A stretch of DNA of 64,000 bases from Circinella minor (taxonomy: Eukaryota; Mucoromycota; Mucoromycetes; Mucorales; Lichtheimiaceae): the NCBI GenBank assembly GCA_016758965.1, contig JAEPRB010000066.1, positions 62,001 through 126,000 on the forward strand, in the 5' to 3' direction. Positions within the stretch are counted from its first letter, which is position 1, and each line of letters starts with the position of its first letter. Positions 45,381 through 58,613 of the stretch are shown piece by piece. A model generated the notes under the pieces. It worked only from the letters and a program-made list of their open reading frames with translations. It did no database searches and was not told the DNA's origin. The position numbers and the translations under genes are program-made.

Positions 45381-47951
45381 TTTGAAAATAAAGGAGACTC
45401 TTTATAATAAGAAGGAAAGGAAAGGGGGTTCTTGTTAGGTTTGAAGAGGGGTGCGAGAAAGGTGGAAAAGGAAAGGGTGGAGGAAAGAAAAAAGGAAAAA
45501 AAAAAATATGAGAAAAGAAAGAAGAGAGTAAAAAAGAGAAAGCAAATAAAAAAAAAACTATTATTGTTCAGTGAATTTTTTTTTTTTGGAGTTGAATATG
45601 CTTACAAGTATATTTTTTTCGCATATACTTTGCTTGTTTGCGCTATGTATAAAAGAGGGCTTTGCTTTATTTTAACTACCCCCATTGCTTTGCCTTCCTT
45701 GTACGCTTCTTCAGTTTCCATCAAAATATAACTTATCTCGTAAAATCCAATAGGGTCACACGTGTCGCACTCCGCTTTTTAGGGTAACACAATGGGTGCT
45801 TAAGAAAAACAAAAAGAAAAATAAATAAATGATATCCGTCATACCGAATGAACGAAAAAGTAAAAAATAAATAAAAATAAACTACTGATGTGGATATGCG
45901 TTTTATTTTTACAACTCCTCTTTCTTTATTCCAAAATTGTTGTTAATGATCTGATTTTAGTGCACATCACAATTACAATGGATATGAAAAAAGGATGATA
46001 CCATATTTAGTTTATGATAAATGATATAGATCTAAGTACTACGTCTAATATTTAAAACGAACGATTTAGCGTGATTTCTTATTTCATATCATATTTGCAC
46101 TTGTAGCAATTTTTTAATATGAAATCGAAGTAAGTTCCCGGTAAAATGCAAGTAAAATAAAAGCACTAAAAAAACTTTGTTATACTTTCCTTTTTCTTTC
46201 ATTGAAAATTTCTTTAGTGCTGATGTCAGTAAGAGAGCACATGCTATACTGTCATTTTGGTATTTTCTTGTGTCACATATTTTAAGTTTATTTTCATGTG
46301 TAATAAAGTCAATACATCTTTAACCAAGAGTTGTTTTATTTTCTTTACTTTCTTTTTGAGTTACAATAGAATAGTTGCAATTTTTCCTTTTTATGAATGA
46401 ATGAATGGTCAAAGAAAAAGAGAAAAAAAATATACTTATTTGTTTTTAATCTAATATTAAAGATTTTTTTCAATCAACCGCATTGAGTGTTTTTCTGGGA
46501 TATAAGCATTTTTATTAGTTGCATGAAATATTAACTGAGCTCTATGTACTAATATTTCGCTATTTTGGCTAAAAAAAAAAAAAAAGAAAAGATGGATCCA
46601 GCAATTCCATAAAAATCCTGTTCAAAATCTTTCGGACCTGAGGTATTGCCTTCCTAAATCAGGATATAATGGATACAACGTTACTCAGCAGGGTGATGCT
46701 CTGTGCACTTTCTGTTTACACCATCATCATTAAGACAGCCAAAAAAAAAAAATTAGTCCCGTGATATAGTATAATAGTTAAAAGCAGACTAAAAAGTCCG
46801 ATCAATTTTTTTAATTAACTGGCACGCTTTGGCAGCCCATAAGAGTGAAATTCTTCCCAAAAAAAAGTCAATAACTGAAGTTTCTACCTACTTTCATGTT
46901 CATCAAACAGTTTTTACCCTTATATAATAATATGTATACCTAGTACAGAATTCATGCCATTGCTTGGATCGGCTCCTTTGTTTCAAATATCTATAAGTTG
47001 AAAAGAAAATTAAGAAAATTGACTTGAAATGGGAATATTTATTTGCTTTTTTCCATCGTTTCTAATAACTCTTCTTCTCCTGTTATGATCGTCCTTCTCT
47101 CCTTTCTTCCCCCCCAAAAAAGGTGATCCAATTTACCGAATATAATATTTTACTATTATTATATTAATAATATTAAATATAGTCTGTATTTATAAATGAA
47201 ACGGTGGAAAGTTTTGATTTTATTGATTGTCTCCTAACTTTATATATTTTATATACCTATGTAACTAGTTTCATGATATTGGTTTTTGAATTCATATTTA
47301 TTGGTGTGTGAACAATATAACAAACAAATTATACAAACTTAAATGTATTAGCCGTAGCTCTAAGTTTTATCCATTTAACCTTTCATGCCAATCGGGAGAT
47401 ACCATTGTAGTATCAAATCGTAGGGATGCTCAGTAAATGATGAAGATATTGCCTTATTTTCTATTAGTGTTCTAAATTTAAAGGTCGATTTAAGCGTGGT
47501 CACTGACGAGATAAATGCTATTGATTGATAAGTTCTAAAGGAGCCAAAACGAACGCAATAGTACAAGTGCATAGTAACAAAAAGAAAGTAATACTTATTC
47601 TATGTAATTCTTAATATAATTACTCCCATTATATTAATGAATTGATAATTCCAAAAAATATCAGCTTGAACAGTTTTTTTATTGCTGTCGATAATTTAAG
47701 AGAAAAATGCTATAAGATTGATACTGTTAATACAAAGAAAACGATCAGTGTAATTGATTACGTATTGTTAGTTTTTTTTGCCTTATTTTGACATCCACAA
47801 GTTCTACTGATAACATATTGGCAGTAGATGCTATAGAAAATTCCGCTGAAACTACCGAACTCCACTCTATTGCTCTATTATTATTACTATTATTATTATC
47901 GCGCACCAACTTTTCATTTACTTCATCGATTCTTTAACAAAAATAAACTCG
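45381..47951. other. 2.6-kb divergent intergenic region (SGNH hydrolase / importin)
   Basis: AT-rich; begins with purine-rich DNA (GGAAAGG blocks at about 45412-45550). ACACGTGT lies at about 45758-45765, roughly 380 bp before the hydrolase ATG. The rest shows only simple A/T tracts. No coding stretch or tRNA could be supported. Confidence 0.55.
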
Positions 47952-50900
47952 ATGGAAATTAATCACGCTCAAAAGGTAAATTATAAACTTGACGGCTTAT
48001 CTTTAAGTTATTTTTTTTGGACAAGAAAGAAAAAAGAGTTTAGTTTTTTGGTTACATGTAAAAATAAACTTTTAGTTGATTGAAGGGCTTTACAGCGCGA
48101 GAGGCCCAGGTGTTGCAAAAGAAATTCAAGAACAATTACAAGCTATCCAACGACAACCTGAAGCATGGCAAATCGCGTCCCAATTGCTCTCTGTTGAGGT
48201 AAAATATAAGTTTTATATATTATTACAAAAAAAAAAAAATAGACAAGAAACCAATCAAAAAACTTATAGTCAGATCAATGTCGATTCTTCGGAGCACATA
48301 CTTTTCAAGTAAAAATAGCACGCGATTGGTAAATATATGGAACGAGAGACTAATTATCGAAAAGAAACGTAAGTAACTGTATATTGTTATGTTCATATTT
48401 TAGGAATACATTCCCTGAAGATCGCATCGAATGGCTTCGGGAAGAATTACTATCATGGATCGTACGATCGTCTACTGGACCTCTTTTTATTACTACAAAG
48501 TTATGCCTCGCAGTAAGTGTCAAATACGTTTTATCATTTGGTAGAAGAGAAAGGGAAATTGATATATTGATATGCTGACAAAAAAGAATGAAAATTTGAT
48601 AGCTTATTACATATGCATTTCATACTATTCCTCAACAATGGAATAATTTTATTTCTGAATCAGTGCAGACAATGGATAACGGTGCACGAACACTAGGCAT
48701 TCCAGCAAACAACATCAGTATGGCAGTATTAGAATTCTTAACATTAGTACCAGAAGAAGTGTCAAATACGGAAATCATTGGAGGGAAGAGGTAATACATC
48801 ATTGTTGGATCGTCGTTCTTTTTATTATTATTATTGTTGTTATTGCTGCCAATGATCAGTGGAAAGTCCTAATTATCGTATTTTTTAGGGCACAAATATC
48901 ACAGGAATTAAAAAATAGTATTCCGTTAGTATTATCCACATTATCATCATTTCTTAGTACGTCTGATCATATCGATATTACTGTTCAGCAAAAAGCGCTT
49001 AATTGTTTACAAAGTTGGATACAATATGGAGTTGATTTTGAGTAAGTTTCTTATTTGTGGTTTGTTGTTTGCCAGAAGATATAGAAAGGGTTTATTTATT
49101 TAATTTTTGCTAATTTTCTTTCATCTAATACTATTAAAATAGAGACGTATATCCTCTTGTACGACACACTATGATGTTTCTTGGTAACGAAGAATTATTT
49201 CAATATGCAGCGGAGGTCATATTAGAAACAATGCAACAATCATCTTATGGCAGATATAATACATTACGTGACGATTTATTGGATTGCTTTTCATCGGATG
49301 GAATGAAATTGAAACTTACAACTTGTATTACTGGTAAATTTTTTTTTTATTTAGACGGATGAAATAAAAAATAATGGGATGATTAACAGCAACACTCAAC
49401 ATGCTATTATTATAACAGAGGAAGATGATGAAACTGGAATTTCATTAGCCAAATTACTTACTGGTTTTGGAGAAACTTATACTGAATTTATTTCAAGTCA
49501 ATTGGCAGCATCCAATATCAACACTCTATTAAACATGCTGATGCAATTAACGGATTTTCCAGGTAATTTTCCTGCAGATCAAGAAGTGAGTGAAATTCCA
49601 CTCAATTTTTGGTACATGCTACAAGAAACTTTATTTGATGATGGTATTGTACCTATTCGACATGAACAAGTGGCCATTGTTACAGATGTAGATGATGATG
49701 TGGCCGTTCTGGATCATTCAGAAACAATTCCACAACAAATCGCTTGGAAACAACAATGTGGTGAAACTGCAATGGCTGTTTATCGTGAACTTGTCACAGT
49801 GATTAAACGGAAAGCTGCATTTCCTGAAGATTCTGTCTGGAGATCATGGCCTAAAGGTAATTATATACATATATAATATCGAGAGAAAGAAAAGCTGATG
49901 TATATAAATGGTTAACTGATGACGTTTTTTTTTCTGAAAAAAAAAATGAAATTATTAGACATTAAAGAAAAATTCAGGCGATGCCGAAGAGATTTGGGAG
50001 ATACAATGATTAATCCATACTATATATTACGAGATGAATTATTGAATATTTTACTTGTTCATACAACCAACTTATTAGATCAATTGAATAATCCACCTTC
50101 CTCATTATTACAGGTAACAGAAATAATAATTGTATACACTATTACCAGAGAAATTTATTTATATTTAGGTAGCTAACTTGATTATATATATATATATATA
50201 TATATATATAGGACCTTGAAGCGACAATGTTTTGTTTGAAAAGCATATGCGAAGAAATTCCAGCAGATGAAAACACATATATTCGAGAATTTTTTGGTCC
50301 TAAAGTACTTGGAAGGTTACCTACAACAACAAACGATGATTTCCGATTACAAAATACCATATTGCTTTTGACAGGTTCATTAGCTGAATGGTTAAAAGTA
50401 CATCCAGAATTCTTAGCGCCTATCATGAATTATATAGTTCCATGTCTTAGTATTTCACGTTTAGCAATGTCTGCTGCTAGCGCATTTTCGGATATTTGTG
50501 ATATATGTCGAGAATCATTGACGGGTGAATTAGATAGTCTTATGCATGTATATGGTGCCATGGCAAATTCGATGATTGAGGTTTGTAAATATTTATATCT
50601 TCCCACCTCTATTAATTTATATGGTAATAGTTAAGTTTATTAATAATATCTTTCTTCACAGTCAAATATTATGCAAAAAGTAGTAGAATCTGTTGCAGAC
50701 GTTATCCAAGTATTACCTCCAGAAAGAGCTATTGCCCCGCTTATGGCATTAGCAGGAGATATTCTCCATGGTGCTGGAAAAGCACTCAACTCGTCAACCA
50801 TAACAGAAGATAGTAATAACAATGACGAAGAAGCTGCTCGTCAAGTCATTCTTGCTCAGTTGCATAACTTATCTGCCTGTTGTCGCGGTATTCAATCACC

Positions 50901-52342
50901 TAGTGATGATTATCAATCCTTATCAGCTCGAAACTCAAATTATGATAGCTTTGCCAATGGTGAATTAATAACTCTTTATTCTAAGGTGGATGGATTTCAT
51001 CAATTTACAACTGCTATATACACGTCTGTTCAACAAATTGTAACTGGATGGCGACATGATGAAGACATCATGAAGGCTTTAACTCACTTTATTGAAGCAG
51101 GCATACGATCGATTAATCCTTTATTGACGTTAGCGTTTGATGATGTTATTGCATTAACTGTTACAAGTTATCAGCAGACAGGATTTGCATGTTGGTTACA
51201 CACCGCTACATTGATTATTACAGTGTATGGAGGATATAAGCCAAATTATCATCAGTTACGGGATTTATTAGGATCGTTGACTGAAAAGACACTTGATTTT
51301 ATTGGTTCAGTGGATGGTAAGTGAGAACTAGGGTGGGATTTAACGGTGATGGTGATGGTGGTGGTGATGATGATGATGATGATGATGGGTGATAAATATA
51401 TTTACTTTGTTTTCAATTACTTATTTATTCTAGCTATGGAACAGTATCCTGATGTTGTGCACAACTATTTCAATTTATTGTCAAGGGTAGGATTAAACAA
51501 CTATTGTCTACATAAATTTTTTCAGCTTGATATATATATATATATATCTTTTGACTTTAATTTTTCTTTCTTAGACCATTGGAAGATGTCCCATGACATT
51601 CTACCAATTACCACCAGATATGATTAACACTGTATTTTTATTTGCAATTGCTGGTATGGGTCTTCAGGAACGACTTGCATTGAAAGCTGCCCTGATTTTT
51701 ATGGTACGTTTGAGGTATTATATTTCTGCACTAATAAATACAAAAAAAAAAGGAACCAGGTAAATGGCTAACATAGCTTTTGGTTATAGGCGGAATTTGT
51801 AGCTCAGGAGTATGATGATAGTGACCAATTGGCAGGAACAACGCATTCGTTGGTGATGAATATGGGATTACAAATTATGGAGCAGCTATTGGTTGTAAGT
51901 TTTTGTTTATAAAGAAGGAACATAGAAGAGAAAAAGGAAAGAAGGAAAGAGATAGCTTACCCCATTGTTATTTTTTCTTTTGTATAGGGAATTGGTGGTC
52001 GAGTACCACGATCATTTTCTGGACCTTTAGTGGATATGTTATATAAATTGACTGGACGTTACATTGAAGGATGTAGACATTGGCTTAATCAATTACTTGC
52101 ACAGGAAGGATTTCCATCTACACTAGTACAACAATCGGATAAACAAGCATTTATTAAGGGGATCACAGGGTAAGAAAAAGATAACAATATACAGATGTAA
52201 ATATTACATCATTGGGCCAGTAACTAAATAATGACTATTTTATTATAGAACTCGATCTGTAAAAAAGTTTAAGCAGTGTACACATGAATTTTCTATAAAA
52301 TGTAGAGGTTTAAATAATACAGCATTTGGATCTGTAGCATAA
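47952..52342 (+). CDS. IPO13: Importin-13-type karyopherin (importin beta family)
   Basis: Importin-13/Kap122-type receptors carry cargo through nuclear pores under control of Ran-GTP. Sixteen exons: 47952-47975, 48076-48198, 48270-48328, 48404-48512, 48603-48790, 48889-49041, 49143-49333, 49419-49856, 49959-50113, 50212-50580, 50662-51316, 51434-51486, 51575-51703, 51790-51894, 51988-52169, 52249-52342. They total 1,009 codons, so 1,008 residues, the usual size. The N-terminal repeat pair is diagnostic: LIEGLYSARGPGVAKEIQEQL, PEAWQIASQLLS, FFGAHTFQVKIARDW, then LCLALITYAFHTIPQQW. HEAT-like amphipathic helices continue to the end (QYGVDFEDVYPLV, LPLNFWYMLQ-type segment, FLAPIMNYIVPCL, TIGRCPMTFYQLPPDM). 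The closest family is IPO13; transportin-3 is the alternative. The 5' exon is tiny (MEINHAQK). Confidence 0.85.
50184..50210 (+). repeat. (AT)n tract abutting an importin intron acceptor
   Basis: An AT dinucleotide tract of about 27 bases ends directly at the AG that starts the exon at 50212, so the tract forms the whole acceptor-proximal part of the intron. Confidence 0.9.
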
Positions 52343-52694
52343 TATACTAATAATTAAACATATTATTTATTCTTTTTCTTATATTTTATTTCAATGATAA
52401 ACTCAATCACTACACCCATTGTTTTTCTATCACAACACTTTTTTAAATTAAGCTGTCTTACGAGAACACAAATACTTTATAATATACGTATCATAAGGAC
52501 CTGAAAAAATATAATAAATTATATAATGCAGAAGAAAAAAAATACATAAAACAACGGTATAATTGCCGAAGTTGGAGTCAGATTAATGAAAGACGGTATG
52601 TATGTCAGATTATATAAATTTACAAGTTATTAAAATGGTATATTATATATGTATGGATATCCTTATTTATAATTGTACTGTATATATAACGACC
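52343..52694. other. Convergent spacer between importin and LRR membrane-protein genes
   Basis: 352 bp between two genes ending towards each other; AT-rich and featureless apart from TATATA runs. Confidence 0.6.
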
Positions 52695-54710
52695 CTACTT
52701 TATCAAATGGGTTAATTCCACTTGATTCTTTGTAGTTGTTGTCGTTGTTGTAGATGATTCAGCAGCAGCAGACATATTATTAATACTCTTATCTCTTTCA
52801 TTTTGTCCTGTTCCTCTTGATATTGCATGAATTGATGTCTGAGAAAAAGTATCATCATCATCATCTGGAGAAGCTCGAGCCATTGGTTGAAATTTACGAT
52901 GTTGACGTGTTAAACAAGAAAGTATTATAACTTGAATAATAGCTCGTACAACCCCCAATCCGCTTGTAATACAAGTTAGCAATACTGAAGCTACTGGTGC
53001 ATGTAACATCATTAAATAAATTGCCACTATTGTATGAGGAATGTCTGCCACAAATACTTTAATCCAACTAAACACAATAGGGACACGATGATCAATAGGT
53101 AATCTATAAGCCGACAAATTTAGCATTCGAATTTCATATAATCCAAAATTATTTAAATCCAAAGTACAAAATAAAAAAACAGGCCACGTCCTTCGAATGA
53201 CCAAAATACTGAAACGACGACAGCAATATCGATAAAGATAGGTATTGGCCAAAAGATAGATACCAGTTGTCACAGCTATTACTATGAAACTCGTTTTGTA
53301 TGCCATTACTTGTAATCCCAGATGAACCATCATGGTAATTAAGTTGATTGTACTGAATGCTGAATAAAACACAGTGATCCAACAAATAAAAGAAGTGTGC
53401 TGATGTTTTTTAAGTGTAATGTAAATCCACACACATAGGATGAGGACCAAACATACTCCTACAACAACCCATTGAATCATATATTGTCGCATAATATCCC
53501 CAAAACTTGGAACCAGCTGACAATGTTGACATAGATTCCACGAGTTACCAATACCCGAACACAAGATCGGATTACCACTCAAATTGCATGTTTTTGTATC
53601 GCGAACTGACGATGGAATTTCTCCTGTTAATTCATTATTGGATAAATCAAGTGTATCAAGTTGAATATTAGATAACCCATCGGAAGGGAGGGCGCCATAT
53701 ATTCGATTGCCTGTCAAATTAAGGGCTTGAAGTGGTAAGGTACTGAATATATCGGATGGTATGATATCTACTATATTAGCATGGTAAGAAAACGATGATA
53801 ATTGTGTTAATTGGCTGAGCCATGTTGGAAATGTTGCATGTTGTTTTTGATGCGTAGCCCCTACTGTTGCCACTATTAAACTTTGCAAATGCTGTTTTTG
53901 TGGTTTGGTAAAAAGTGGTGTAAGCCACTTAGAAACATCAAAACTTGTCATTGCTGATTGTTCATCTTGTATTTGAATATCCAGATGTATTAGATTGGTA
54001 CAGTTGGATAAAAATAAAGAACTATTTGGTGATGATATATCCAATGTAAGATTTGTTAATAGTCCACAAATTGAAGTCAATGTATTCAAGGATGAGGCGT
54101 TTTGCTGCCAATTGAGTCCTAACAGGACAAAATGTTTGACAGATGGAAACAAATCAGGAATAATCCATGATGGTATGATGTTACTTTCGGAAAGATCAAG
54201 CGTTTGAATGGGAGATAATGTACTAATAGTAGTAGCGTTACTATTACTAATTGTTGGGGGAGTCGATAAGAACTGTGTGCCTCGTATCTCTAATGTTCTT
54301 AATACGCTGTTATTGCTACTGAGTGAATTAAAAAGTAATGGACAAGTTGCTTGATCAATATAATAGTTCAGAGTTAATTGTTCAAGTTTTGGTAGTTGTG
54401 AAATAATGGATATAGTATTGTTATCACATTTAATATTACTGCTGTCGTTGTTGTCGTATATTAATGTCGTGATTTCTTTTTCGTTGTTACAAGTAACATG
54501 AAGTGATACTTGTCGTAGTAATGTTGTATTGCAGCAAAAAAAAGGGTCATCATTATTGTTAGGAACACGAGTAAAATGTGTCCATAAAGTTTGACACGTA
54601 TTATTATTTTGTTGTTGAGCTTTTACTGGTTTAAAATAAAAAAAGGTAACTGCTACTATTAGCACTACCAGATACGAGCATAATGATAGTTGTCGAATTG
54701 CAAATGGCAT
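52695..54710 (-). CDS. Leucine-rich-repeat ectodomain fused to a multi-pass membrane domain (candidate receptor)
   Basis: Intronless, 671 residues. A signal peptide (1-31, hydrophobic LVVLIVAVTFFYF) precedes an Asn-rich ectodomain with many N-x-S/T sites and paired cysteines. Degenerate leucine-rich repeats run from about 105 to 395 and become canonical near the end: LQALNLTGNRIYGALP, LDTLDLSNNELTGEIP, CNLSGNPILC, with the L-x-G-x-I-P form of plant extracellular LRRs and a cysteine cap (CSGIGNSWNLCQHC). Hydrophobic segments follow at about 414-433, 441-465, 473-493, 509-525 (weak), 543-567 and 572-600, then a soluble tail with an acidic run (DDDDDT) and poly-Thr. Five to seven membrane spans are plausible. 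The topology resembles an LRR receptor coupled to a polytopic, GPCR-sized membrane domain. I recognise no named family, so function is unknown. Confidence 0.8.
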   Translation of the reverse strand: MPFAIRQLSLCSYLVVLIVAVTFFYFKPVKAQQQNNNTCQTLWTHFTRVPNNNDDPFFCCNTTLLRQVSLHVTCNNEKEITTLIYDNNDSSNIKCDNNTISIISQLPKLEQLTLNYYIDQATCPLLFNSLSSNNSVLRTLEIRGTQFLSTPPTISNSNATTISTLSPIQTLDLSESNIIPSWIIPDLFPSVKHFVLLGLNWQQNASSLNTLTSICGLLTNLTLDISSPNSSLFLSNCTNLIHLDIQIQDEQSAMTSFDVSKWLTPLFTKPQKQHLQSLIVATVGATHQKQHATFPTWLSQLTQLSSFSYHANIVDIIPSDIFSTLPLQALNLTGNRIYGALPSDGLSNIQLDTLDLSNNELTGEIPSSVRDTKTCNLSGNPILCSGIGNSWNLCQHCQLVPSFGDIMRQYMIQWVVVGVCLVLILCVWIYITLKKHQHTSFICWITVFYSAFSTINLITMMVHLGLQVMAYKTSFIVIAVTTGIYLLANTYLYRYCCRRFSILVIRRTWPVFLFCTLDLNNFGLYEIRMLNLSAYRLPIDHRVPIVFSWIKVFVADIPHTIVAIYLMMLHAPVASVLLTCITSGLGVVRAIIQVIILSCLTRQHRKFQPMARASPDDDDDTFSQTSIHAISRGTGQNERDKSINNMSAAAESSTTTTTTTKNQVELTHLIK

Positions 54711-54882
54711 TTATGTAATGTACAAGAAATATAAGATAAATAAATAAAAAAAGAGTAAGAAGTAGAAGAAGGAGGGAACCATGTGATATTATTTTTTTAT
54801 ATGACATTATATGAAAGGATGGGGGAGCAGAACTAAAAATGCTCTAAAATGGAAAACACTTTTTAAGAACCTACTAAAAACG

Positions 54883-57800
54883 CTATCGGAACAAGGATCC
54901 TTTACACCCAATAGGGCTATTACTTGGTATTTTTGTTGTTGTATGTTCAATACTGCATAAATGACGCATTGTGGGTCTACCATGAGGACAATTCTAATAT
55001 ATATATATATAATACACACATTTGTTTCAATGTTATATTTTATTATCATTGTATAACATTATTTACTCTTAGAAAACAGCCACAAACTTACCCAAGGTTG
55101 GTCAATTTCACCCATATGTTGAACAATCTATAATAATAACAACCATAATAATAAAGACAGTTATATAATTATTATAAGAATTAATTAATTGTAAGTTGTA
55201 TTTTCTGTTTGTTTAATCAAATATTTTAAGAGTCATGTATAAAATTTTGAACTTTACTTGACACATTTTGCGCATATTAAGACAGTGGCCTATCATGACT
55301 GAACTACGACAAGCTCGAGATGCAAACATGGCTCGTGCACGCGAACATCGTACCATTTGGCCGGGGCGTTCAGATAATGCATATACAAGTTCACTAAAAT
55401 CTATTGTATTATCATTTTTACATTAACTTTTAAAAATCAATATTACAATAAAACATACATCAAAATACTGGTTATACCTTTTTTATCAAATATCACATTT
55501 TTAGAAATTGGTTGTGAGATAACACGAATTCTTTGGCTTGGTTGTTTTTCGGGATCAATTTCAAGTTCAAAACCATTAGCACGTAAAATTTCCACATTTT
55601 CCATGGCAACGATTTCTTCAGCTGCAGTTAATTCCGGGTTCTGCGGTCTAAATCATTTTTTTTTTCTGCGTTAGCCATAAAATCAACCAAACTTTTTTCT
55701 TTCTCTCTCTTTCTTTTATAGATGTATAAATATTTACTTGATTAACCGCTGACCGTCGATCGCTGTTGTTAGCTGTAAAGTTTCAAAGTTATATTTTTCA
55801 TCAGAAGCGTGTTGATCCACAATAAATAAATCGTGATTATTTAACATGGTAATAATAAAGCCAAGATTGAACTGTCCGATCACTTTCATTTTTGAAAAGT
55901 CTGTCTTTCTAATTACACGACTTAATGCTGCTGTTGCTGTTTCATTATCATCAGTATTTGTTAAATTGGCATCATCCAATGTATCCGTCATGGTAATATC
56001 AGTGTCAGTAGTAGTTTTAACAGTGGTAGATGTGGGTATATTTGCTCTTGTCAAGGAACTTCGTCGCCGACGTTGCCTTTGTCTGTTGATGGAATTTTCG
56101 AATGTACTAGGTTGAATGGTTATAGATCGTGTAGTACCACGTGTATACCATGGTCCAGGATTACGAAACACTAAACTTTCATTATTTTGAATTATAATCT
56201 CCTCTGTTTCATCATGTATTTCTTCGTTGTCACTGTGTTCGGTTGCTTGCATATCTGCTTCTATAGTTACGCCGGGCGTCGTCATTTGAATATCATTACT
56301 GTCGTCATCATCTTCTAATTCATCATCATTGTCTTCCTTTTCTCTACACATCAACTCATCAAGAAGTGGATCTCTATTTACTAGCCGTTGTTGCCGTTCT
56401 CTTTGTTCATTGGTTACTCGTGCGCGTTTAGTTATAAAATCCATAATACTACCGTTGTTATTATCATTGTAAATTCGTTTCCGACTACTAATACTACTGA
56501 TGCTACTTCCTGATGATGGTGATAGTGATGGTCTTTGATTTGAATATGTAAAAGATGATAAAGATGCACGAGAAATGGGTGCTGAACGTGGTTGACTAGA
56601 CCTTGAAACAGAAGATGGAGGTGTTGGCAATTGTGTTGTTTGTGTAGATATAGGTAAAAAAGAAGCAGATGGTTCTTCTAATATTGTAGTTTCTGTTGTT
56701 TCTGCCCTAGTTGTTTCAGATTCTTGTTGATTACTGCGTTGTTGATTGAAAGATGTAAATGGTTCGGCTACATATGTTGATCGTGATGGTTCAAGTTGTT
56801 CTCGCAGTTCATCCTATTATATGCACTGATAGTTAAAAATATAATCCCAAAATCAAAATGCAAAACAAAAGAATTTTATGGTATGAAAAACATACGCTAA
56901 TATATTCAATGATATTTTGTTCGTTGTGAAGAAGAATCGTTCGTTTGTCGGGTGTTACATTAACATCATACATATCTTAACATTATATTATATAATCGAT
57001 TAGTAATTGTAAGCCATTCTTTTTTTTTTTTTTTGGAAAAGCAGTAATAATTCATCATTCTTACTTGGTGAAAGCCGAATATCAGCAACAATGAATGGGT
57101 ATTGATTTGAAACAAAAGAACGGTATAATTCATTCAATGCTTTCGCCAGCTATAGAAGAAAGAAAAGAAGCAAACAGCTGTAAGTAAAATTTAGAGAGAA
57201 AAGTGAATAACAATGGGAACAATAATAGATAGACACTCACCTTTGGAAGAGCACAAGGTCGACCATTAATAAAGAAATATTGTCGATCACCACTACTACG
57301 TCCATAGCCGAATTGTGGTTTCGATATAAATCCATGGATAACAGGCTGTGTTCTAGTTGGTAATAAGGAAAATACCAGTTACTTTCTTAGTTATTCTCTC
57401 TTTCTCTCATTTTTCTATCCTCGTTAACAAAAAAAGTAGCTCTCTCTTTTTAAATAACTTACTCTGAACCAATAATTTTAGCATTATCATCTTCTTCAGT
57501 ATTCTGATTGCTTCGGTTTATTGCAGGAAGATCAACTTGAAAAAGCATAATTTGAGATAACATTTTGATACCGAAAATATTGGAGATATTTTCACGGACT
57601 GCCTTGTTACCACTTGTAGCAATTACTTGTGAAATGGCTCTATCAAGGGTATTAACCGAATAATGGCTTTTAGTCGAAAAAAACAGACTTATGACGGATA
57701 GTTAATGAAAAAGCCTTACCCTCTTGCAAGTTGATTTGTAGCAGTAAGTTTTGTATTTTTTGCAATAATACCATAAGCTTGAACGATTGCAATGGCTTTA

Positions 57801-58613
57801 CCATATTCACGTTTAATATTACGTTTGAACTCTTGTTGTCGAACAGGTAATGTATAGAAAATTTTAGATAACTGAATTGTTGTACCCATCTATTATTGAT
57901 ATATCCAGTTGAGTTGTTTTTCTTTTCAATAATAATATTAGTTAATACGAGAGAATAGATTACCGCACGAGCAATTGGTGTTTGGGATACTAAATGACCT
58001 TCTATATCATAAACAAGTTTTACGCCTCTTGGTTCCTGATCTTTTGTGGCTGTAGTGACAACTACTTTAGATAATGCACATAAAGAACTAAGAGCTTCTC
58101 CTCGAAATCCAAACGTAGTTACACTTTCTAAATCTTCAAAACGTTCGATTTTTGATGTATAATGCTTTAACGCTATATAATATAATATAATATAATTGCC
58201 ATTATTTATTACCTTTGTCAGTAAACCAAACAAGTGTATATGCATGAAATAAATATACAGGACAACAATTTTGACTTTTTTTTTTTTACCTAAATGTTCA
58301 TAGTTTTCAGGTGCAATCCCATATCCATTATCAATTACTTCAAGACATTCAGCACCATTTTCCTTAAATTTGATTTCTAAAAGACAAAATTAAAGAGCAA
58401 ACCCCCCCCCCCGTTTTTTTTTCAGTAAATATACAACGAAGAAAAAGACAAAAGGTTTTCTTTTTATTAATACTCGCTATTACCTATCGAAGTCGCACCG
58501 GCATCAAGGCTATTTTCAACAAGTTCTTTTACCGCCATGGCTAAGTCAAGTACAACTTGTCCTGAACATATCCGATGAACAGTTTGTTTATCAATGGCAG
58601 CAATGGAGCTCAT
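54883..58613 (-). CDS. PMS1: MutL-homologue PMS1 (PMS2-type mismatch-repair endonuclease)
   Basis: Partner of Mlh1 in MutL-alpha, which nicks the daughter strand during mismatch repair. Thirteen exons: 58613-58484, 58376-58290, 58172-57964, 57889-57720, 57639-57463, 57352-57241, 57149-57065, 56975-56896, 56813-55738, 55647-55478, 55400-55258, 55127-55092, 54993-54883, giving 861 residues. The GHKL ATPase motifs are intact: [20 protein letters not shown] and [12 protein letters not shown]; then YFFINGRPC and [13 protein letters not shown] Ser/Thr/acid-rich linker of about 300 residues follows. The C-terminal endonuclease has IGQFNLGFI, the metal-binding [23 protein letters not shown] and [11 protein letters not shown], so nuclease activity is expected. 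It is divergent from the phosphate-carrier gene, with an ACGCGT box 58 bp before the ATG. Confidence 0.95.
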
